Below the pieces are notes generated by a model. It was not told the origin of the DNA and made no database searches. It saw only the letters and a program-made list of their open reading frames with translations. Below are positions 12,570 through 17,394 of a stretch of 17,394 nucleotides of DNA, piece after piece. The DNA lies in contig JACPPX010000056.1 of the NCBI GenBank assembly GCA_016190785.1, positions 1-17,394 on the forward strand. The letters are read 5' to 3'. Every line of letters begins with the position of its first letter. Within the stretch, counting starts at the first letter, position 1. A program made the translations under genes and the position numbers. Source of the DNA: Chloroflexota bacterium. Its GTDB lineage: Bacteria > Chloroflexota > Anaerolineae > UBA7937 > JACPPX01.

Positions 12570-12938
12570 ATGCCCCTTTATGAATATCGATGCCTTAATT
12601 GTGGCAAGCGTTCTTCATTCCTGCGCCAGATAGGGGATATCTCTATTCCCGCCTGTCCCCATTGTGGCCACTCCCGGCTGGTGCGGGTAATCTCCCGAGT
12701 ATCTGTCCTTCGCTCGGAGGAGAGCCGGCTGGAGGACCTCCCTGCTCCTCACAATTTCGGGGATGTGGATGAGAACGATCCCAAGAGCATGGCCCGCTGG
12801 ATGAAGAAAATGGGTCAGGAGATGGGAGAGGATCTGGGTCCCGAATTTGATGAAATGGTGGAGCGGATGGAATCCGGCCAATCGCCGGAGGAGATAGAAG
12901 AGTCCCTGGGAAGCCAAGGGGATCAGCCTCCCTCCTGA
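12570..12938 (+). CDS. FmdB-type zinc-ribbon protein
   Basis: A 122-residue protein with an N-terminal zinc ribbon: MPLYEYRCLNCGKRSSF, then IPACPHCGHSRLVRVISRVS, with Cys8, Cys11, Cys29 and Cys32 as ligands. This is the FmdB_N (CxxC) family, often annotated as a putative regulatory protein. The remaining 80 residues are acidic and polar (KSMARWMKKMGQEMGEDLGP, then EFDEMVERMESGQSPEEIEE), likely helical, with a disordered tail. No enzymatic residues are seen and the function is unknown. It is divergent from remA and convergent with the R3H ATPase gene, overlapping its 3' end by 16 bp. The start is certain from the conserved MPxYEYxC opening. Confidence 0.85.
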   Translation: MPLYEYRCLNCGKRSSFLRQIGDISIPACPHCGHSRLVRVISRVSVLRSEESRLEDLPAPHNFGDVDENDPKSMARWMKKMGQEMGEDLGPEFDEMVERMESGQSPEEIEESLGSQGDQPPS

Positions 12939-14422
12939 TAGATCCTGACCCGGCGCCGTGGTTCTTTTCCTCGACTTTCGGAATAGAGGTTGTGTTGCTT
13001 AGCCAATTCATGTTGGCGGCGCCGAATATAGGCGTTTTGGGGAGATAATTCCACCGCCGGGGTTCCCGCCAGGACGCGGGAAATTGCCTCCTGGGTTTCT
13101 TCCATAGCTTGGGCAAAAGGATCTCCCCGCAGTTCTACCCCAAATATATCAGCCAATCCCTGCTGCATCTGCCGGAAAGTATTACTGCGCAGTACATAGA
13201 CGGGGATGCCCATCTCCTCCGCTTTGGCAATGGGCTGACGCCGTCCCCGATAATAGTTGCGCAGGGTTAAGAGCAGATCCGCCTGGGTGAGCTCCTCGGT
13301 CACGGTCAGGGGCAGCCCCATCCCCCGTGCCACTTTTTCCAGATTGTTGCGGTTGACCCCAAAGGGATAAATGCGTATTGGGCGGTGAGGTCCGGCTGGC
13401 TTTTCCACCTGGAACTCCTTTTCCAGGATGGCCTCCTGAACTTTAACCTCCCCCCGCTCGTCGCGGTAGCGGACTTCGGCGGGGCGGGAGCGGCCACGGA
13501 GCATGGCATCCACTGCTGCGGCCACATCGTGGTGCACCGCCAGGTGCTCCCGATCTTGGATCTCCACCACCACATCGAAGGTGGGGGGTGCTTTCCGCTC
13601 CAGGATTGATTTTTGGGTGCCGCGGCGTCTGGCTTCTTCATCGCTCAAAGTCACGGAGCCGATCCCCCCCACCAGATCGGCCAGGGTGGGGTTGAGCATA
13701 ATGTTCTCCAAAGTGTTGCCGTGGGCGGTGCCCACTAGTTGTACCCCCCGCTCGGCGATGGTGCGGGCCGCGGCAGCCTCTAGCTCGGTCCCGATTTCAT
13801 CAATGATGATCACTTCCGGCATATGGTTTTCCACAGCCTCGATCATCACCGCGTGCTGCATAGTGGGGGTGCGGACCTGCATCCGGCGTGCCCGGCCAAT
13901 TGCCGGGTGGGGGATGTCCCCATCTCCTCCGATCTCATTGGAGGTGTCCACGATCACAACTCTCTTCTTGTCCGCGAGGACGCGGGCTACCTCACGGAGC
14001 ATGGTGGTTTTCCCCACCCCGGGCCGACCGAGGAGCATTATGCTCTTCCCAGACTCCACGAGGTCACGGATGATGTCAATAGTCCCGTAAACCGCCCTTC
14101 CTACTCTTAGAGAGAGGCCGACCACTTTCCCATTGCGGTTGCGGATAGCGGAGATGCGGTGCAAGGTCCTTTCGATCCCCGCCCGGTTGTCATCCCCAAA
14201 ATGTCCAATTCGAGTGACCACATATTCTATGTCCGTCTCCGGCGTCTCCGTATCCCGCAGGGTGGCCTCTTTGTGGAGATAACGGGCCTCGGGGCGGCGC
14301 CCCAGGTCGAGGACGATCTCCAAGAGGCTTTCCTTTTCATCCGTCTCCCGGATGGCCTGGGCCAGGTCGGGAGGGAGAACAGCGAGCAAGGCATCCAGAT
14401 CGTCGGTAATTTCCTGTTTCAT
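12923..14422 (-). CDS. AAA ATPase with C-terminal R3H domain (Ycf45 / SpoIIIAA-like)
   Basis: A 499-residue cytosolic ATPase. Residues 1-110 form an N-terminal region (DIEYVVTRIGHFGDDNRAGI, LHRISAIRNRNGKVVGLSLR). Walker A is GRPGVGKTT (132-140), followed by VVIVDTSNEIGGDGDIPHPA (155-174), Walker B EVIIIDEIG (203-211) and VGTAHGNTLENI (230-241), the set shared with SpoIIIAA and plastid Ycf45. A second module (about 345-430) resembles a small nucleic-acid-associated fold, and the C-terminus is an R3H domain with R467-x3-H471 (RRRQH), indicating single-stranded nucleic acid binding. The substrate is not known. It starts four bases after the GNAT-like gene's stop and ends inside the 3' end of fmdB. 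Confidence 0.88.
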   Translation of the reverse strand: MKQEITDDLDALLAVLPPDLAQAIRETDEKESLLEIVLDLGRRPEARYLHKEATLRDTETPETDIEYVVTRIGHFGDDNRAGIERTLHRISAIRNRNGKVVGLSLRVGRAVYGTIDIIRDLVESGKSIMLLGRPGVGKTTMLREVARVLADKKRVVIVDTSNEIGGDGDIPHPAIGRARRMQVRTPTMQHAVMIEAVENHMPEVIIIDEIGTELEAAAARTIAERGVQLVGTAHGNTLENIMLNPTLADLVGGIGSVTLSDEEARRRGTQKSILERKAPPTFDVVVEIQDREHLAVHHDVAAAVDAMLRGRSRPAEVRYRDERGEVKVQEAILEKEFQVEKPAGPHRPIRIYPFGVNRNNLEKVARGMGLPLTVTEELTQADLLLTLRNYYRGRRQPIAKAEEMGIPVYVLRSNTFRQMQQGLADIFGVELRGDPFAQAMEETQEAISRVLAGTPAVELSPQNAYIRRRQHELAKQHNLYSESRGKEPRRRVRIYQEGG

Positions 14423-14426
14423 TTCC

Positions 14427-15416
14427 TTAACCCTTCTGCATCCCGGCGGGAGTGACCCGCTCCACCTTTTTCTCCGCCAGGAACCGAGTACCTGGTTGGG
14501 AAGCCCCGGCTCGCACCGTTGTGTGTTTGACCATGAGCACCTCTCCAGCGAGGACTTGGAACTCGGCGTGGGAAATGCAGCTCTTCAGTGCCCCCTCGTA
14601 TTCCCGCACCCCGCAGTAAACCGGTTTGCCACTATCTTCCGCGAGAAGGGTTAGGGCGCTATGCAGGAGGTCGGGCCCCATCTCCTCGGCATCAGGGTGG
14701 AGGATGAATTTCATCCAGTACCCCTTTCGGCCAGAGATAATCCTCAAAAAACCAATAATTTCTTCTTTATTTTCTGCGACATATTCTTCTCTCCCCGCGG
14801 GCCTAAACCAGGGAGCGGGAGGCCCCTCCTTCTGCCGTTCCAATCCCTCGGCAACTTGCACCGGCGAGGGGGTGACGGTGGAGTAAAGGCGCATCAATCC
14901 CCAGGAATCTGTGTCCCGACGAGGCCGCCAAGATATTGTCCGTCCAGGGGCTCCTCCTCGTGGCTCTAGAGAGCGGCGATATATATGGCGCCGAGCATAG
15001 GCCCCGAAGCCTACTTGGCGGAAAACATCAAGGGCTTCTTCAAAATCTTCCGGGATCTTGACGAAGATGCGCTGCGCACCCTTCTCCCCTTGAGTTTGGC
15101 AGAAATTGGTAATTAGAGTCTCCCAGATATATAAGCCATGAGGATGAGCCAAAGGAGGAGCCAGAAAGTAAATATCCGCCTCGTTGCTTTTGGCCCGGGT
15201 CCTTCCTTGGAGGAATCCCTGGAAATGTTCTCCATCCCGGGATTCATCTAGAACTTCGGTGTGTATCCGGGGTTTGGTTAAAAGGAGAAAGCCAGCCAAG
15301 GCCGACCAGAGGGGATTCATTGGTCCGAGAAGTTTTTCTTCTAAATCGAGGAGGATCCCCTGCTTGGCCAAATTGGCCAGCAGGGGAATATCCGCCAGAC
15401 TGAAGGTGCGATACAT
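14427..15416 (-). CDS. Two-part GNAT-like protein of unknown function
   Basis: A 329-residue protein that I recognise only as GNAT-like. The first half contains IYFLAPPLAHPHGLYIWETL, then RIFVKIPEDFEEALDVFRQV and GFGAYARRHIYRR, a typical beta4-alpha4-beta5 ending of an N-acetyltransferase. The second half (from about residue 155) repeats the theme: a YVAENKEEIIGFLRII strand pair, KFILHPDAEEMGPDLLHSAL and AEFQVLAGEVLMVKHT. A clear R/Q-x-x-G-x-G/A acetyl-CoA loop is not evident in either half, so catalytic activity is uncertain. It starts five bases after the pdxT stop and ends four bases before the R3H ATPase start, so it is probably co-transcribed with both. The ribosome binding site is weak. 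Confidence 0.6.
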   Translation of the reverse strand: MYRTFSLADIPLLANLAKQGILLDLEEKLLGPMNPLWSALAGFLLLTKPRIHTEVLDESRDGEHFQGFLQGRTRAKSNEADIYFLAPPLAHPHGLYIWETLITNFCQTQGEKGAQRIFVKIPEDFEEALDVFRQVGFGAYARRHIYRRSLEPRGGAPGRTISWRPRRDTDSWGLMRLYSTVTPSPVQVAEGLERQKEGPPAPWFRPAGREEYVAENKEEIIGFLRIISGRKGYWMKFILHPDAEEMGPDLLHSALTLLAEDSGKPVYCGVREYEGALKSCISHAEFQVLAGEVLMVKHTTVRAGASQPGTRFLAEKKVERVTPAGMQKG

Positions 15417-15421
15417 ATGGC

Positions 15422-16051
15422 TTATCGCTTCGCCTGGTGCACAATGTCCAGAAAATAGTGGTGGAAGCGGTGGTCCCCCGTAAGCTCGGGGTGAAAGGCA
15501 GTGGCCAATAGGTTCCCCTGACGGGCGGCAACAATATTGTGATCCTCTGCATGTCGAGGAGCATTTTTTTCTGGCAAGCGGGCCAGGACTTCTACGCCTT
15601 TGCCTACTGAGGTGATAAGTGGAGCGCGGATAAAAACAGCATGGATTTTCTTCCCCTTTTCTTTAGGGGAGACGGCCTCCAGTTGCGGGACCTCGAGTTC
15701 GGTTTCAAACGAGTCGACCTGTCGTCCAAAGGCATTCCGTTCCACAACTAGGTCCATACAACCCAGGAGCAGCTGATCGTGGCCAATGTCTTTAGCCATG
15801 AGGATCATACCCGCACAGGTCCCCCAGATAGGAAAACCCTCTCCTGCCATATGGCGGAGAGGTTCGCGGAGCCCATACTCCACCATCAGCCGCCCGATGG
15901 TCGTCGATTCTCCCCCGGGGATGATCATCCCGTCCAATCCTTCCAGGTCTTGGGGAAGTCGGACCTCACGGGCCTCAACTCCTAAGCTTTCCAGGACCTC
16001 TTTGTGTTCCTGGAAATCACCTTGCAGGGCCAACACTCCAATAACGCTCAT
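15422..16051 (-). CDS. pdxT: Pyridoxal 5'-phosphate synthase glutaminase subunit PdxT
   Basis: A 209-residue class I glutaminase that supplies ammonia to PdxS. It shows VIGVLALQGDFQEHKEVLES at the N-terminus, GMIIPGGESTT (41-51), the nucleophile in WGTCAGM (Cys79), IRAPLI (141-146) and the catalytic His187 and Glu189 in FHPEL. The full Cys-His-Glu triad is intact. It follows pdxS by 80 bp on the same strand; that gap holds a short hairpin and a 10-bp palindrome, unlike the tight spacing elsewhere in the operon. Its ribosome binding site is not obvious. The next gene, the GNAT-like protein, begins five bases after its stop. Confidence 0.96.
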   Translation of the reverse strand: MSVIGVLALQGDFQEHKEVLESLGVEAREVRLPQDLEGLDGMIIPGGESTTIGRLMVEYGLREPLRHMAGEGFPIWGTCAGMILMAKDIGHDQLLLGCMDLVVERNAFGRQVDSFETELEVPQLEAVSPKEKGKKIHAVFIRAPLITSVGKGVEVLARLPEKNAPRHAEDHNIVAARQGNLLATAFHPELTGDHRFHHYFLDIVHQAKR

Positions 16052-16085
16052 GGGTTAATTTGCAGGCCAAGCTCTCGTAGTCCGC

Positions 16086-16095
16086 CCTAATTAGG
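16086..16095. repeat. Perfect 10-bp palindrome in the pdxS-pdxT gap
   Basis: CCTAATTAGG is a perfect palindrome 35 bases before the pdxT ATG, with GTCC/GGAC flanks at 16080-16083 and 16094-16097. It could be an operator or simply chance; no promoter is clear beside it. Confidence 0.3.
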
Positions 16096-16116
16096 ACATA
16101 GATAAGAGGGATGCCC

Positions 16117-16135
16117 GTCGGCGCTGCCGACCTAC
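16117..16135 (-). repeat. REP-like hairpin starting at the pdxS stop codon
   Basis: On the minus strand GTAG is followed by GTCGGC-AGC-GCCGAC (6-bp stem, 3-nt loop). This is the same GTAG-plus-GTCGG design as the hairpins at 7578-7831; the TAG within the tag is the pdxS stop. No T-tract follows, so a standard terminator is unlikely, though it could slow 3' decay of the pdxS message. Confidence 0.55.
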
Positions 16136-17013
16136 CAGCCCCGTCCAGCGAGGAGTTCTTCCGGGGGGATCTGGCTTACCTGGCGGCCGCGCATCGGCTC
16201 TCCCAGGCCCTTGGAGACCTCGGCCAGGATATCCGGGTTGTTATAGTGAGTAGTGGCCATGACGACTGCCCGGGCTCGCTTGGCCGGGTCTTCGGACTTA
16301 AAGATGCCACTGCCCACAAAGACTCCGTCCATGCCCAGTTGCATCATCAGCGCCGCATCCGCCGGGGTGGCGATTCCCCCGGCGGCGAAGTTCACCACCG
16401 GAAGTCTGCCATCCTCCGCTACTTCTTTTACCAGCTCATAGGGCGCGCCCATCTCCTTGGCGGCGTGCATCAGTTCTTCTTTCGGAGTAGCCTGAAGTTT
16501 CTTGATCCCCCCCAGGACGGCGCGAGCGTGGCGCACTGCCTCCACCACATCTCCAGTTCCGGCTTCTCCTTTGGTGCGGATCATAGCCGCTCCTTCGCCG
16601 ATCCGGCGTAGGGCCTCCCCCAGATTGCGGCAGCCGCAGACAAAGGGCACCCGGAACTGGTGCTTCTCCACATGGTGTTCCTCATCGGCCGGGGTGAGGA
16701 CCTCGCTTTCATCGATGTAATCCGCCCCCAGAGCCTCCAGGATCTGGGCCTCCACAAAGTGGCCTATGCGGCACTTGGCCATCACCGGGATAGACACCGC
16801 TTCCATGATTTGCAGGATCCGCTCCGGGTCGGCCATCCGCGCCACCCCACCCTGGGCGCGGATGTCGGCCGGGACCCGCTCCAGGGCCATCACCGCCACC
16901 GCCCCCGCCTCTTCGGCAATCTTAGCCTGTTCGGGAGTGACCACATCCATAATCACCCCCCCTTTGAGCATTTGAGCCAGCCCCTTTTTGACTTTCCAGG
17001 TTGATTTCTCCAT
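16132..17013 (-). CDS. pdxS: Pyridoxal 5'-phosphate synthase, lyase subunit PdxS
   Basis: A 293-residue PdxS, a TIM-barrel that makes PLP from ribose 5-phosphate, glyceraldehyde 3-phosphate and PdxT-derived ammonia. Catalytic residues are present: Asp23 (GGVIMDVV), Lys80 (VMAKCRIGH, first Schiff-base lysine) and Lys148 (MIRTKGEAGTG, second lysine), plus FAAGGIATPADAALMMQLG and the phosphate-binding VGSGIFKSEDP. Length and sequence are standard. Start ATG 17013 has a strong AAAGGAGG five bases upstream that overlaps the end of the DUF1232 gene, whose stop is one base away, so the two are translationally coupled. This subunit pair indicates the DXP-independent route to vitamin B6. Confidence 0.97.
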   Translation of the reverse strand: MEKSTWKVKKGLAQMLKGGVIMDVVTPEQAKIAEEAGAVAVMALERVPADIRAQGGVARMADPERILQIMEAVSIPVMAKCRIGHFVEAQILEALGADYIDESEVLTPADEEHHVEKHQFRVPFVCGCRNLGEALRRIGEGAAMIRTKGEAGTGDVVEAVRHARAVLGGIKKLQATPKEELMHAAKEMGAPYELVKEVAEDGRLPVVNFAAGGIATPADAALMMQLGMDGVFVGSGIFKSEDPAKRARAVVMATTHYNNPDILAEVSKGLGEPMRGRQVSQIPPEELLAGRGW

Positions 17014-17014
17014 T

Positions 17015-17299
17015 TCAGCCTCCTTTAATCCCCGAGGGTTTGGCGAGGAGAGCGCGACGGTGTTCTTCTACTACCTCTTGGGGGGCGAGGTCTACAAAGA
17101 ATTTCATGCCTAACAGCAAAAAGGTAAGATCGTCAATCTGTCCAAATCCCAGAAGCAGGTCGGGGATGAAGTCGGGTAGGAGTAAGATGTATACTATGGC
17201 GAAAAGGGGGAGGAGTTTAACTGTCCAGGGTACCCGTCGGTCCCTAAACAGCCTCCAAATGAGGCGAATTGTCAATAGCACCTGATTTGGGGTGCTCAC
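17015..17299 (-). CDS. DUF1232 (YkvA-type) membrane protein
   Basis: A small membrane protein of the DUF1232 family: RLFRDRRVPWTVKLLPLFAI, then VYILLLPDFIPDLLLGFGQI and DDLTFLLLGMKFFVDLAP, with the diagnostic DxIPD followed by G.G..DD. Two hydrophobic segments flank the DFIPD turn. GTG at 17299 (94 residues) is preferred: AGAGG lies six bases upstream, and the open frame reaching GTG at 17380 would begin upstream of a TATAAT box at 17369-17374, so would not be transcribed. The extra 27 residues (MGYNYYGNWTGNETQ...) also do not look like family sequence. Function is unknown. The stop is one base from the pdxS ATG. Confidence 0.75.
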   Translation of the reverse strand: MSTPNQVLLTIRLIWRLFRDRRVPWTVKLLPLFAIVYILLLPDFIPDLLLGFGQIDDLTFLLLGMKFFVDLAPQEVVEEHRRALLAKPSGIKGG

Positions 17300-17368
17300 C
17301 GCGATCCTCTGCCAGAGGGGAAGGTCACCATTACTTTGCGTTTCATTTCCAGTCCAGTTCCCATAATA

Positions 17369-17374
17369 ATTATA
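17369..17374 (-). promoter_or_regulatory. Candidate -10 box of the DUF1232-pdxS-pdxT operon
   Basis: A perfect TATAAT on the minus strand. The matching -35 would lie at or beyond the window edge (17392 onward). A start near 17362 leaves about 60 nt before the GTG at 17299 and excludes the upstream GTG at 17380. Confidence 0.5.
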
Positions 17375-17394
17375 CCCCACCGTGATTGCGGTAA

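Noticed and set aside
13503..14090. 195-codon open frame on the plus strand opposite the R3H ATPase gene
   Set aside because: Covers the Walker A and B coding region of the real gene; its translation is Ser/Arg-rich with no recognisable motif.
16111..16611. 166-codon open frame on the plus strand opposite pdxS
   Set aside because: Shadow of pdxS, which has all catalytic lysines; the start lies in the REP-like hairpin.

Overview
The window is a dense, roughly 58-60% GC bacterial chromosome segment of housekeeping and biosynthetic genes with one accessory patch. Three things suggest an uncultivated member of the Chloroflexota: a mevalonate kinase / decarboxylase / isopentenyl phosphate kinase operon with no phosphomevalonate kinase, a guanylate kinase with Asp in place of Ser/Thr in its P-loop, and intergenic hairpins tagged TGTAG. 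This placement is inference. No rRNA, tRNA, CRISPR array or transposase was seen.

Layout. (a) 1-2931, minus strand: mevalonate kinase, a mevalonate (di)phosphate decarboxylase and isopentenyl phosphate kinase, followed by the start of rtcA (RNA 3'-phosphate cyclase), which runs off the left edge. The three kinase/decarboxylase genes fit the alternative mevalonate route, in which monophosphate is decarboxylated first and phosphorylated second. (b) 3002-4324, plus: a CNNM/CorC-type membrane protein with a TTG start, ending at a probably bidirectional terminator. (c) 4403-5664, minus: surE coupled by an ATGA overlap to a Mut7-C ribonuclease-like protein. (d) 5787-6638, plus: endonuclease IV with all nine metal ligands.

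(e) 6637-8181 is the accessory patch. A hicB-hicA toxin-antitoxin pair sits between two imperfect 48-bp direct repeats. The left copy is a 5' stub, and the right copy is the start, of a DUF6504-like gene that carries an in-frame amber codon. About 330 bp of hairpins follows, then a near-consensus promoter with a perfect LexA-type SOS box that has no recognisable gene downstream.

(f) 8182-12517, minus: remA, gmk, a MEMO1-family protein and priA, apparently one operon (matrix-regulator homologue, GMP kinase, unknown redox/enzyme family, replication-restart helicase). (g) 12570-12938, plus: an FmdB zinc-ribbon protein from a strong promoter with a very short leader, convergent with and overlapping the next operon's 3' end. 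(h) 12923-17299, minus: DUF1232 membrane protein, pdxS, pdxT (the two subunits of pyridoxal 5'-phosphate synthase), a two-part GNAT-like protein, and an AAA/R3H nucleic-acid-binding ATPase.

Most junctions are short or overlapping, so the minus-strand blocks are probably translationally coupled operons. Points most worth a second look: the orphan SOS promoter, the hicBA insertion flanked by target-derived repeats, the alternative mevalonate operon, and several promoters whose -10 box sits only 8-12 nt from the start codon.
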